Shown here: piece by piece, positions 1 to 10,766 of the stretch | Position numbering within the stretch: the stretch's first letter is position 1 | Layout: each line of letters begins with the position of its first letter | Source: Boletus sp. NGJ | Taxonomy: Eukaryota > Basidiomycota > Agaricomycetes > Boletales > Boletaceae | Length of the DNA stretch: 64,000 bases | Direction: 5' to 3' | Assembly: GCA_019096195.1 (NCBI GenBank) | Contig: JAGTXK010000027.1 | Coordinates: 806,001-870,000, forward strand | Program-made: the position numbers and the translations under genes | The notes under the pieces: model-generated | Database searches by the model: none | What the model was told of the DNA's origin: nothing | What the model saw: the letters and a program-made list of their open reading frames with translations, nothing else

Positions 1-2366
1 TCGTTCGACCTTGTCCCTGGCACGCCGGGAGGTACCGGATCTTCCTCAGTTCCTGTATGGCCATTCTCACCGGGTGGAGCTGCACGGGAATCCTTGTACC
101 CCTCTATTCCAACCTTCCAAGGGTTTGCTGACTTGCATACTCAGCAGTCTTCTCGATCCGTTCACTACGACAATTCGGATATGGACATAGACCTAGATAT
201 GCCTGGCGGGCTAGTGGTTCCATCCATCCGCGAACCCGCCCCGGAGAAGGCCAATGTCAGTGCACGGTTTAACACGGGTGCAACTCCCAAGTCCACCGAG
301 AAACCTTCTGCAAAGCCCGTTGACATCTTCTCACCTGCTCCGAAGCCACAAAATGCCTCAACTCGCTCGAAGCTAGGCATTCCCAGATCCGAGCCGTTCG
401 TGTTTGGTTCACCGCTTCCCCAGAATAACATGTCGAACCTCCAATTCCGCTCTGCCGCTCAGTCCGTGCTGGATGACATGAACAAGAGGCTTGCGGAAAC
501 GGGCGTAGAGGCTGTCGATGCTAATGTCTTGAACAACCGCCGACCTACGACCGAAGAGTCGATAGAGAAACAAGAAAGTAACCGTTCCCTTCGTGCCGGC
601 GACATGTTCGAGAAGATTCATCAGAAACAGTTCAATAAGATGGATTCAATAGCTTCACATTATGCGGCGAAGCGGGGTGCTCAGAGTACCGCTCCCCAGT
701 CTGTTCTGTCAACGAAGAGGAAGTCAAGCCTGGTCGTGAAGGAGAGGAAACCGGGGGTACCGGCTGCTCGGCACCGTCCCAACGGATCCAGGGTTGCCAG
801 TGGTACTTCTGTGACGATGCTCCCTGGCGACTTTGGCGAGGAGGTTGACGAAGATGATGAGGTTGCAGACAGGCGTTTGTCGAAGCGGCCTCGTGTCGAA
901 CGAGAGGAATCAGATGCTCCGGTACAGCCTGACAGACCCTCATTAGCTCCGATGCCTGATCCCGAAGGGGAAGCTCAGAAACAGAAGGAAAGGGAAGCAA
1001 TTCGTCGCAGGCTTGAGCACAACAGAGCCAAGCGCCGGAGCAGCATGGGACGACCAAGTCTCGGACGTGCCCCTCCCCGTGAGTATCCCTTTGAACGTCA
1101 ATGCCTCGCTAATGATCCAATTCGACAGCAAAAGCCAAACCTGCACGGTTCGGTTTCTTTGCCTCCGCTAAATCACTTGTTCAGAATGTATGGAACCGAG
1201 GTGCTGGATCCAAAGCTCCATCAAAGATGCCAGTTTCAAAGCCAGCTCAACCCAAAGAGGAGACGAAAGGACTTTTCAAGACCACGGAAGCGAAGAAATC
1301 AGCCGTGATCCCTGGTTCTTCCGGTGCGCCGCCTCTTGGCTCTCAAACGAGACGCATACCGTCTGGCAGTAGTAATACATCGGTACATCCCAATGCCCCC
1401 GGGCGCTCTACCCTTGCCGTACCCATGATCCCCGGTGAAGCTGGGGGAACCGTCGCATCGACTCGTATTTGGAAGTCGCCCACCCCTTCGTCTAATCCAC
1501 CCAGCTCGGCTGCCGCGAATCAAACGTCATCGACAATAGCTGGCTATGGTCAGTTCGGCAACAGAAACGCTTCTCTCGTTGGTTTTTCGTCCTTGGGAAC
1601 GAAAACTGGTCTCGCAGCAAACAGTAGTCGCGTTTCGTCGATGGGGGGGAAGTCTAACATCAGTACTTCAACAGCCAACCTTGAGAAGCAAGCGAGTAGT
1701 ATCCCAAGGTTGAGGACCACGTCGACGCTGATGGCGCCCACCGCTAGTTCACTTGCCAAGACAAATAGCCAGTCTCGCATTCCAGTTTCTGCCGCGTCGC
1801 ATAACGAGAATCCGACCTTTACGAAAGCGAGTACGAGTTTCAAGCAACGGTTTGCGATGTCGCCTCAGCCGAGCATTACCTTGGATCAGATCACAAATAG
1901 TCCACGAAGTCCAGCTCACTCCCCTCGTCCCGCGAAGGTATTCAGTCAACCCCTCAGTCCACCTGCAGCACGTCCTCCTATGTCATTCACCACTGCAGCA
2001 AGAAGCATCGTTGGCCAGGCTGCCAAAGCAAAACCGTCCTCACCGTCGAAGACGCCTGTTGCTACAAAAGGAAAAGTTCTGCCTGGCCGCAGACCACGAA
2101 TTTCGCGTTCCAAGGTTATTGCGAAGCTGGCTTCGCAGAGAGCAGCAGGTGCGGGCTCGAGCGCGAATGCCCGGACTGAGAGGGCAGGCGGCAAGGTGCG
2201 TTCTAGCATGGGCGCTGAAGTGGTGGGCAGGGCAGGGCAGTCGTACGGTAGCGCGAGAGGTGGAGATATGATGATGAGTGCCAAGAAACGGGTTCGTCAG
2301 AGTGAGCATGCACGGCGGAAAAGCCGCACGATTGCTGGTGAGGGACGACGGATGGACGTCGATTAA
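1..2366 (+). CDS. Partial basic, Ser/Pro-rich nuclear-type protein, function unknown
   Basis: Two exons, 1..1078 and 1129..2366. The reading frame is open from base 1, so the true start lies upstream of the window. The 50-bp intron has a GTGAGT donor, a CTAAT branch-type motif at about 1109 and a CAG acceptor, and it joins the frames exactly; the visible part encodes 771 residues. The protein is low-complexity and rich in Ser, Pro, Arg and Lys, with an acidic patch (EEVDEDDEVADRR), basic clusters that could act as nuclear localisation signals (SKRPRVER, HNRAKRRSS), and a more ordered stretch around the splice junction (ARFGFFASAKSLVQNVWNRG). The C-terminus is strongly basic (KKRVRQSEHARRKSR). 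No catalytic domain is visible. I do not recognise the family; a chromatin, spindle or nucleolar protein would fit the composition, but that is a guess. The exon structure is certain, the function is not. Confidence 0.75.
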
Positions 2367-3583
2367 CCCGATCAAATTTCTTTATTTTCTTGTCGTCTTG
2401 CGATACCTTGACTCACTCCGTTAGTTCTACCGTGTACGATCAGATAATTTTTCCTGCCAGTGGTTACATCTCATTGGGTCTCGACCCTTGTATCTAGCAC
2501 TTTGTCTGACTTGTTGTAACTTACGATATCGTGCCTTGTCATTTAGTGTCGAGTACATTACACATGGCCACGTTTTTTGGTCCTTGGCTAAGTCAGCACG
2601 AGTCAAACCTATATGACTCGAAATCGAACCTGTTAGCCCGTCGATAAATTGCGTTTTTTGTAGCCACATAGTATTCCTTGGCAGTTTACTGGCACCGCGC
2701 CTCGTTGTGTGTGAATGGCCATGACTCCCGGATCGCCGGGAACGTTTTTCCTGCGACCGAACAAGAGCCCTATCGATCAAACGAAGGATCTGCCCCAGGA
2801 TGTCAATGTCCCTGAGGGAAAAACCGAGCTCACGGAGGCAGGGGGCAAAAAAAAAGGTTCGTCATCCGACCTTTTTTTTTTTTTTTACGACAGATATGAT
2901 TCACCTGGTTCGTTGTTGGGAAATCTACGGAAATGAAACCATGAACGGGTTTACCGAGTGACTCGGCCGCAGCCAATTTAGACCGCGGCGGTGGGTTGTC
3001 GAACCGAGTTGGGAGCCGAGCAAACTCCCGCCGTGTACGTCATTGATGGCTCGGACGATGGGTATGAGAGTATCTACCAGGTATAATGCATTACTGGCGG
3101 GAGCTGCCTAATCCCAATTAATACGTTTCCCCCTCTCTCGTCGACCAACTGCTTGCTGCGATGATGATTTGCAGGCAGCATCGTCCTCAAAAGATCTCGG
3201 TTTCGGTATCGAGGTCGAGATTCGAGAACGAGACTCGACAAGTGGGAGTTTAGCTCCCGCCTACACATTTCACTGTATATTGTCATTTCTCCCGCATCGC
3301 GTGACGGGAGCTGCCCAAAGTCCATACAATACGAGAATTATACGTGACTACGCATCTACGTTACGAAAAAACGCCAACTGTACCAATAGCCTAGAGTATG
3401 CAGTAAGTAATGAGAAAGAAAGCAATCGAAAAAGCGAGCGTCGGATTAGGAGAACAGAGTTCGATCAGTAGGGTACGATGTATCGGTCAGAGTAAGTTCG
3501 AGTCATGATTCTCATCTGGGACGGTGGTTGTCGTATGAGTGCCATTTTAAGGGGAATGAAAAGAGCGTGAGGTGCCGGTAACG
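2367..3583. other. Intergenic, no gene recognised
   Basis: No ORF here has protein-like composition or convincing splice sites. The one clear structure is an A9/T15 inverted repeat at 2847..2886. The stretch lies between the 3' ends of the gene at 1..2366 (+) and the Clp1-like gene (-), so it is a convergent interval that probably holds only 3' untranslated and spacer DNA. Confidence 0.5.
2847..2886. repeat. Poly-A/poly-T hairpin-forming inverted repeat
   Basis: A run of nine A followed by GGT, a 10-nt loop, then ACC and fifteen T. The stem can pair over 12 bp. It lies about 480 bp past the stop codon of the upstream gene. It could be a decayed small inverted repeat or a replication-slippage product; nothing shows that it works as a terminator in this eukaryote. 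Confidence 0.6.
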
Positions 3584-4246
3584 TCATGTACTCGGGACGG
3601 GACTTGAGAGTGCGCTTCCGACTTCAGTCGCCATTCCTACTGCGGCGGCACGTTGTCGATTGCGCCGAGCCTCCACAGTGACATTCCACGCTGTCCGTAC
3701 GATGGCCACGAACCCTGCATCTCGTGGACCGAGAAACAGGATGTTTTTCCACAAGCCCTGATTGAACACGATATAATCGGTGAGCTGCCTATCGCTGCAC
3801 AGTTTTCCCATTAATTGAGCCATGGCAGGAAGAGCAGGAAATTCACTAATCACTTCCGATGGAAGCAAGCGGCAATAGAGCAGATGCGAGCGTGATTCGA
3901 GGCCGAGGGCAAAGAGGAACAATAATGGTATCGAGGGGGCATGATGGACCTGGAGCGGGACGACAGGAAGGGTGATGAATTGATCGCCAGAGTGCGGAGA
4001 GAGGTGCGGAATAGGGTGTGGAGTTTTGGGTGGGCTTTGTGGTATGATATTCGTGCGAAAGTCTCGTGCGTGTACGTCGGCGCGAATTGGGATCAAGATT
4101 GGAGAATAGGAGGATTCCCATTCACTCGGTGGAATATCAAAGACAGCCAGGATGTGCGACGGTGTGTGGGCGTCCTTAAGGACACGGAGATCGACCGTGG
4201 AGGGTATGGAAGCGCCAGGCTGAAGCGTCGTCTTCTCGACGTTCAT
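3584..4246 (-). CDS. Clp1 (clampless)-like basidiomycete protein
   Basis: A single coding exon of 220 residues starting with ATG at 4246. The start sits exactly at the 3' side of a clear 65-bp intron (4247..4311, GTAAGT...CAG), so that intron lies in the 5' UTR; in-frame sequence just upstream is closed by TGA. The C-terminal half has a pattern I associate from memory with the Clp1 family: a hydrophobic stretch (PLLFLFALGLESRSHLLYC), then LPSEVISEFP, FNQGLWKNILFLGP and AWNVTVEARRNRQR. Clp1 proteins regulate clamp-cell formation and dikaryon proliferation in Coprinopsis and Ustilago. This protein is shorter than those, so it may be a divergent paralogue with another role. A short upstream ATG in the 5' exon reads out of frame across the junction and could act as a uORF. 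The family call is moderately sure, the role is inference. Confidence 0.6.
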   Translation of the reverse strand: MNVEKTTLQPGASIPSTVDLRVLKDAHTPSHILAVFDIPPSEWESSYSPILIPIRADVHARDFRTNIIPQSPPKTPHPIPHLSPHSGDQFITLPVVPLQVHHAPSIPLLFLFALGLESRSHLLYCRLLPSEVISEFPALPAMAQLMGKLCSDRQLTDYIVFNQGLWKNILFLGPRDAGFVAIVRTAWNVTVEARRNRQRAAAVGMATEVGSALSSPVPST

Positions 4247-5038
4247 CTGACGACAGAGCAGGCTTTTTCCGTGTCAACGAAAGAAGATACAAGGCTAGGT
4301 AAAGTACTTACTCGAGATGATCATCTTGTGCCAGTTCCAAGCGCCGTATGGGAAGTAGGCGAGACTGTTTCATCCCCAAGGTTGAAGAGATTGTGGCGAG
4401 GGAGGTGTTTAGAAGGGAGGGACGTTGAGTGCCGAAATTACAACACTAGCTGAAGCTGGGAACACGGTTGTCAATCAGACACTTCATTTCCGAGACCAAC
4501 CACGGGATCGCAGTGTGTATTTGTCGCGAGGTGGAAGGACGGATAATGGCGGGACTAGTCTTGAAACAGGGATACACTTACCGATCGTGAAAAATGAGCG
4601 TGCGTAGGCGCAATGGGAGCGCGAATGGTTGAATGTGCTAATCTGTCTAAACAGCGAGCGATGCGACCGTGACCATGAACGAGCGGGGGAAGAATGTGAG
4701 AGGAAGAATTCGTAGGGGCCCTTTTTAGGGCTGCCAACGATGGTGAATGGACAGTCACGAGGCGGATAGAACGTTAATGTTGCCCTGGAAAGAAGAACGC
4801 GACGTGAATTAAGCAACGCAGGTTTCTATAGGGAACCGCTGGACGACCGAGAAGAGGAAGAAAGAAAGAAACGCTTTACGAGGGGTAACTTACGACTTAC
4901 GAGCCCAATCTGGCCATGGGATCCAGGAACAAGTCTCGCTGCTCTTAGCTTCAAATTTGGTGGCGTTCATACATAACCGCTTCCGAGTCGGACCCGCCCA
5001 GTAGTAAATCGCTATACAATTACACTGATCTAACTAGC

Positions 5039-6249
5039 TTATCCATCCATGATCAGCTCAGCGATCTCCTTCGCCGTTCCCGGTGCATTGCAGATACCCT
5101 AGCGTTGTGTCAGAACGACTTTACAGACCACGGCTAGTGACCGACCCAGCAAGTGTGCCCAGTTGCAACATACAACCCCTTTGCGATCTTCCGTGCCTCC
5201 CCAATAATTGGCCTGCCACTGCTGTTAACCACCGGCAGAAAACAAGCCTGGCGCTTCTCCAATGTCCCCTCCCTAAATTCCGCGGAGATACTCGCAACAT
5301 GTTCCCAGATGCTTTGGCATGCAGCTTGGTCAACGTCAACATCGTCCACACTCACAGGCAGGGGTGAGTCGTCTCCCGGTCCACATGCATAAATTTCATT
5401 GTCAGGGCGGGCGTAAATTTCAGGGGCTGCCATCTGTCCACGCGGAAGGGCTATCTCAGTAAACAGAACGTAAGGTGCGATCATCACGTCAGGGTTCGGG
5501 CGAACAGTGACACTGTGGGCACGCGTCGCAGAAATGGGCAACGAGGGTACGAGCGATGGCGACCACGCCCCAGCAGACAGAATAACGTGGGTGGCCGGAA
5601 TGACCCTTGACGAGTCATCACCCCGGTCTTTGTAGCGAACTCCAGTGACACAGCCGTCTTCTCGTTCGATCGTCGTTGCACTCCCTTTGAGTAGACGTGC
5701 CCCCTTTTCCACAGCGAGGTCCATCATACTGGTGGTAAAGAGATACGGGTGCACCTGTGCGGTACCGTCAGAAGCAGACAATGGACTGTAAGACTCGGTG
5801 AGGTGTTCCTTCACCCAGTTCAGGTCGTCCGGATGACCTGATTGCAACGCTATCTCGGGTGAGGCTTCGAGTCCAGCTTTCTTTTCCAAGCTCTTCCGCC
5901 CCCCACCTATTCCGACCCCGGTGCCGACGTGGCGAGTTAGATCTTCGCCCCGTCCCTCCCAATTCCCGCAGTCGACGAACCGCCAGCCCCATCTTTCCTT
6001 CCCGTTGTGTTCATTTGCCAGCCTGACGTGCTCGGGGAAAGAAACGTCGACTATTTCGCGCGGATACGCCCACTTGGCTACCAGTCCGCCCGCCTTTCCG
6101 GAAGCCCCCTGGGCAACACCGTGGGCCGATGCTTCCAATACAGTGATATTGGTAGTTGATGGAGAATACGAGGGATGTCTGGATAGATAATAAGCAGTGG
6201 TACAACCTATTATTCCACCACCGATGATGACAATATTGCGGTGTGCCAT
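5039..6249 (-). CDS. FAD-dependent oxidoreductase (DAO superfamily, Tda3/FOXRED1-like)
   Basis: Two exons: 6249..5146 and 5098..5039, separated by a 47-bp intron with donor GTCGGT and acceptor CTAG. The second exon adds the conserved tail GICNAPGTAKEIAELIMDG, which the unspliced frame lacks. The product is 387 residues. Residues 5-17 form an N-terminal Rossmann motif (IVIIGGGIIGCTTA) for FAD; LPVVNSSGRPIIG and GLYVATGHTCWGICNAPGT near the C-terminus are the second FAD-contact region typical of DAO-fold enzymes. The likely reaction is flavin-dependent oxidation of a small amine or amino acid; the fungal relative Tda3 is also implicated in endosome-Golgi traffic. The gene diverges from the unknown gene at 6422, only 172 bp between the two ATGs, suggesting a shared promoter. 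Family call is firm, substrate unknown. Confidence 0.88.
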
Positions 6250-6421
6250 GTCTGATGCGACAAAGGAGTGGTGAGACCAAATCCAAAATTTACATGCATC
6301 CAGTTCTTGTCATCTGACAGAGAGACGGTTGCTGACCTAATCTTGATACAATGGACTACCACCGCGGCTCAATTGTGTCATTCTCATTCAAGTGCCCAAT
6401 GATTTGGGCTGTCACCGCGGA

Positions 6422-7761
6422 ATGTTTCCAAGTTCAAAAGACCACAGCGTTTCAGCGGATACGAGCTGGAAGATGACAGTTCACGACTTTGTCGCAGTTG
6501 GCCGCGCGTCGTGCTCATGGACTTCCCTACTACAGTTGGAACAAGGACGTGACCTCGCATTTGCTTGCTCAAGTGGTGATGGGTGGGTCGCACCACAATC
6601 GACCATAGAATCCTCCACGTTCAGTACGTATCGTCTCAGGTGTCACCCGTTCTACACACTGAAAGAGAGGTAGCATTGCGTCCCGATAGACTCTACCAGT
6701 ATCGCTTCAGTCCACCGCCCTCGACGATTGGGATACGGTCTATAAGTATTCCAGACTGGGGCCAGCCATCTCATCCGGATGACCCTGACCATTCCCGGCT
6801 CCAAGATCTCCAAGAGTTCGAAAGTACCGACTTCCAAACCCCTCTGATGCGTTCGAGACTTGGCCAAGTTGGGCCATCTCGCCGCGGAAAACGTATGCAG
6901 GATAACGTTTTGAGCATGAACGAACGGGCAAAGCGACCTCGACTTGAAACTTCTAGTATTCTGGATTTGATACCACAGGTCTGTAGCGTACCATCCCGGT
7001 CGAGTCAACATGACTCATCATTTTTTTAGCCGCATTTCATACCAGCTCCCGCGGGGAATTTCAGGCCCGTAGATACCAGCAAAATTCCGTGTTATCAGAA
7101 AACACTGCCTTCACCCATCGCTCCATATTATGACGCGGCCGCAGTGAACCAACTGTTGAGTTGCAAGTTTAGGAGGGCTGCATGGGTTATTCCGGTGCGC
7201 GGCAGCTTGCCATGGGATGGTGCCTCCACGGCGGTGGTTTTGGAGGGGACACAGGTAGCCTCGCGCTCCCCAAGTCCATTCCTGCCGGCGCCTGCGGCTC
7301 AGCCCTGCGCGATAATGTGGACTCCTGACTCTTTGCACCACCTTTGGACCTTTCTCGGATCAATCCAACAAGCCAAACGTTTAGGGCCGCTGTCGTTATC
7401 TTTCCATGCTGCTCCCGCGGATGCGTTCCCGACAAGGGACACCATGTCTGAGCCAGTTTGGGAAAGTAATCACCCCTATTACTTCCAGCAGTCGTCGAAG
7501 CATACCACAGGGTCCCCGGATGATTTCGCGACGGACAATAACGATTGCAGGGCCCACCTAGAAGGTATAGATTACATCAAGGTTTATCACGACATACCAT
7601 ATTCCTTATCTCTGCGCAACATCCTGGATGCATATCGATACGAGCCAGTTGATGGGCAAGTTCCCGGCCAATCAGGTGCCAACGATCGCAAGATTCGCAT
7701 ACTCAAGGGTGCCCATTTGGTCTGTATGGACGAACGTTCTAAGGCCGCTTTTTTGATGTAA
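6422..7761 (+). CDS. Unknown protein, three-exon model
   Basis: Proposed exons are 6422..6623, 6668..6978 and 7030..7761 (about 414 residues). The second intron (GTCTGT...TTTTTTTAG, 51 bp) keeps frame exactly and removes a closed stretch; the first (44 bp, GTACGT...GAG) is less certain because its acceptor is weak. Exon 3 reads without a stop through segments with good protein character: PHFIPAPAGNFRPVD, WVIPVRGSLPWDG, IMWTPDSLHHLWTFLGSI, KVYHDIPYSLSLRNILDAY and ILKGAHLVCMDERSKAAFL. The middle is Ser/Pro-rich with a basic patch (GPSRRGKRM). I do not recognise a family or active site. No signal peptide or membrane segment is seen. It is divergent from the FAD oxidoreductase and may share its promoter. 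The last two exons are likely real; the 5' end needs transcript evidence. Confidence 0.5.
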
Positions 7762-9258
7762 TGTCACTGCATCACGGTAGAAGCATTCTCTGGTTCCTTG
7801 GTCGCTGACTGGGATTCTCCACTGCGCTGGAAGTGGCGTCGGTTCTACCCCTGTGGATAATGCATGGGCGGTCCGTCTTCTTCACCTGAGGTGGCGCAGC
7901 GGGAAGAAACCGCGGACAGCTATGGCGCTGGCGACTTCGCGGGTACCTTGACCCCAGATATCGTCTTTAGGAATGCCGTTGGCCAATTTTAGTACCCTAC
8001 AGGCACCATTTCAACGCCTTCACTTGCGGTGATTGAGAGCGGATCGTTCTGGATCAATAGCAAGCACAAACACAAAGATAGTGTGGAACGCCTCGCAGGA
8101 AACAGCCAGGTTTGTAGCCGAATCGCTCTCGCACACGTCACTAAAGTCCGAGTGAATCTCTTCTAGTTCTTTTAATGTGAGCACAAGTGTCACGGGCTTT
8201 CGATCGCTGCGTCCCTTGGATTTAACAGTGTATCTTATCGTTCATGTGGATCAGGTCGTTCTCCAGGTACCTAGCAGGTGTGAAATGATGTTGAGTGAAC
8301 GTCCGCGACCTATCCAGACTGCCCAGGCCGGATTTTCACCTGCATTCCGACTTGAGTGACTCGGACGAGTAGCCTGTGTCACCTCCTGGAATTGGCGGAC
8401 AGGTTTTATTGACCATGCATGACGGCGATTAAGGCCAGACATCGGGGATTCGCATGGCCGACCACCTGTTTGCCGCGGTAATATTGGCCTCGGTGCGAGC
8501 ATCGCCTCAGAATCCTGACTCGGGCATACGCCTTTGGAGGTACGTTCTTTGTCGTCACTGGCAACAAAACGAGTTCTGAACTGGATCCCCAATCAAAGTC
8601 TTACGCCGTGCTCAGCTGTCCCTGGGATTTTGGGGCGGCGAAATGAAGCCAGAATCGGGTTGAGCGGGCGACAGAACGAACTAGGATGAGTCTGGTATTG
8701 TAGCGGCCGCTGTCCATAGGCTCACAAACACCATTGCCCGAATGAAGTTCACTTCCGGAGGTGCACGTGTTGGAGAAGGTTTACGTGTGGGGACTTGAAC
8801 ACGCTGCGAGAAGTGCCCCCGTTTCTGGGCTCGGACACTCGATCCTAGGCGCGCCTTACCTTGCGACATCATTCCGACGTGGCAACCATCGGTCGGCCAT
8901 CCCATACTATGCAACTATCACCCCAATCCGGGGTCAGTTTATGTCAAAATCCTCACCACCGCCTTCATTATCCAAAGATCCATCTGGCATTCTTGGGCCG
9001 AATTCTGCGGGCTGTGGAGATGGCGAATAGATGCCTTCGGCCCTCCAGCTGAGGCTTTCCTGTGAAGTCGACAGGGGGGCGGGTCACGCTACGACCACGA
9101 AATAGTAAGCAGCTGCGCATGCCCTTACCCATACTGGCCCACCAGTCCATTTCGGGGCAGACGCGCGCCACAGTCCAAGATGATACCATGAGGTCTCCAC
9201 GATGCCGCTTTCTTCCACCCACATACGCTCACAGGACACCCATCCGCAAATCAGTCAG
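7762..9258. other. Intergenic, no gene recognised
   Basis: About 1.5 kb without a convincing gene. Short open stretches occur on both strands (for example 8251..8592 minus and 8761..9030 plus), but they lack protein-like composition, start context or matched splice sites. The last 100 bp belong to the promoter of the WH1-domain gene. Confidence 0.45.
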
Positions 9259-9265
9259 TATATAA
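9259..9265 (+). promoter_or_regulatory. TATA box plus pyrimidine-rich leader of the WH1 gene
   Basis: TATATAA lies 85 bp before the ATG at 9350. The interval between them is strongly CT-rich (repeated CTCTC/TCGTC stretches up to the ATG), a common arrangement around transcription starts of well-expressed fungal genes. Confidence 0.6.
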
Positions 9266-9349
9266 CCTCGCTCGTCATTCGTCTCCTACGATCTCTCACT
9301 CTGGCCATATATCCATCACTCTCGTTCGTCGTCCATCTTTCTCTCTCTT

Positions 9350-10432
9350 ATGCATAACCCCGCAACCGCGTTCTTCACTGCACAAGATAAGCAGCGCCAC
9401 CCTTACCTCTCATCCGTTCTCGAGCCCAGCACGCAGAAGGTGATCGCCACAGCTGCGGTCCGAGTATATTATGCTCCATTCATCAACGCCCACCTGAACT
9501 GGTCCTACTCGAACCTCAGAGGCATCCTCGTCTTCGGACGCGATCGCCAAGGACAGCCTCCGGGCATTCCGCCCCCAGACCGTGGTATCGGCGCTCACGG
9601 CCTCCGGTTGAAGGAAAAGTACTGGTTCCGCCTCGTCGATATCAAGTCCGACAGAGTCGTCTGGATGTTCTCCGTCCCGGAGGTGTTCGAGTACAACAAG
9701 GACAAGCCCTTTTTCCACTACTTTTCAGGATCGGTGCGTGTCTTTCCCTACAACGTGAGATCACTGACGTGACCCGGTCCGCGTTCGTCGTGCAACCATC
9801 GTCGGCGTCGTGTTGCCCTCCAGACTCGAATGTTTGGCTTCTGTTTCGACGACGACTGCGAAGCGGCCGTCTTTTTCAAAAAAGTCGTCGACCGAACGCG
9901 ACGTCATTGTACGCCTTTCCTCTCTTCACGCCAACGTGTTTCCAATGACGTATATCGCTACCCCACCCTCGTTTTAGCCGTCTTCCGGCCGTTCCGTTCC
10001 AACTCGGCGAGCAAGGAAAAGACCAAGACGCCGTTGTCGCCCGTCCAAAGCTCGTCAAGACGAATATCATCTCCAGCCCGGCACCACACTCGTTCGTGCA
10101 CGTCTCCCACGTCGGCGTCAACACGAAGGGCATCATCGAGTCATCCAAGAACATCGAACCCGCGTGGGGTGCCCTGATTTCTGATCTACAAGGCTATGGG
10201 ATCTCGCCCGAAGTCATGGGTAACAACATGGGGTTCATAAAGGAGTTGGTCACGGGTGTTCCCGAGGAATCGCCATCATCATGTGCGCTGCTCTCTCTCT
10301 CCCCCCCTCCCTCTCATTCCCATTTGACCAGCGCTTGACGTTTTGCGTACAGCGCCTCCTAAACCATCATCTACCCCAGCCAATCCTCCGGAAAAGAAGC
10401 ACAAGATCCGTCGCAAGGTTCTAATTCTCTGA
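9350..10432 (+). CDS. WASP-like protein with WH1 and CRIB/PBD domains, lacking a VCA tail
   Basis: Exon 1 (9350..9733) and exon 2 (9824..9908) encode a WH1/EVH1 domain: YLSSVLEPSTQKVIATAAVR, KYWFRLVDIKSDRVVW, FEYNKDKPFFHYFSG, then FGFCFDDDCEAAVFFKKV after the first intron. The last coding part carries a CRIB motif (ISSPAPHSFVHVSHVG) and a following p21-binding segment, then exon 4 (10353..10432, intron 10283..10352) with a short Pro-rich, basic end (HKIRRKVLIL) and TGA. WH1 binds verprolin/WIP-type prolines and CRIB binds GTP-loaded Cdc42/Rac, so the protein should act in actin regulation at the cortex. The protein ends at about 250-260 residues with no WH2/central/acidic region, so it should not activate Arp2/3 by itself. 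The junction of exons 2 and 3 is unsure: the best-looking acceptor (TTTTAG ending 9977) gives the wrong frame for CRIB, while AAG ending at 10027 keeps it. Confidence 0.82.
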
Positions 10433-10766
10433 AAATGTTCCGATTCATCCTCCATCCACAAGTCGTGTCGAGCATTTGATCTCTGTTGAAGCCTTTTTTT
10501 TGATTGAATTGAAAAGATACCCCATCCCTATATTGCGATAGTATGATACGGATAGCATTACTTGTACACTCGAATGGTTCCTTCGGACATTATATCACAC
10601 TAAAGTCATCATTAAAATCAAAGGATCCTATGTTAACATCTATGTTCGTGAGTGGTGGCATGACATGAGTCAGGTGGACTGCTGTCTCGGTTGCACAATC
10701 TCAGGTCATCGGGGTCCAACGCTCAGCGAGCAAGCGGACCCTTCACGTTTCATTGGTCAAGAGACA
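10433..10766. other. Convergent 3' interval
   Basis: This 334-bp interval lies between the stop of the WH1/CRIB gene (+) and the stop of the NADH dehydrogenase gene (-). It is AT-rich, with a poly-T run near 10495, and shows no gene. It presumably contains both 3' UTRs. Confidence 0.5.

Noticed and set aside
632-1057. Antisense open frames over the first gene
   Set aside because: They mirror the codon bias of the sense gene and show no splice or domain evidence.
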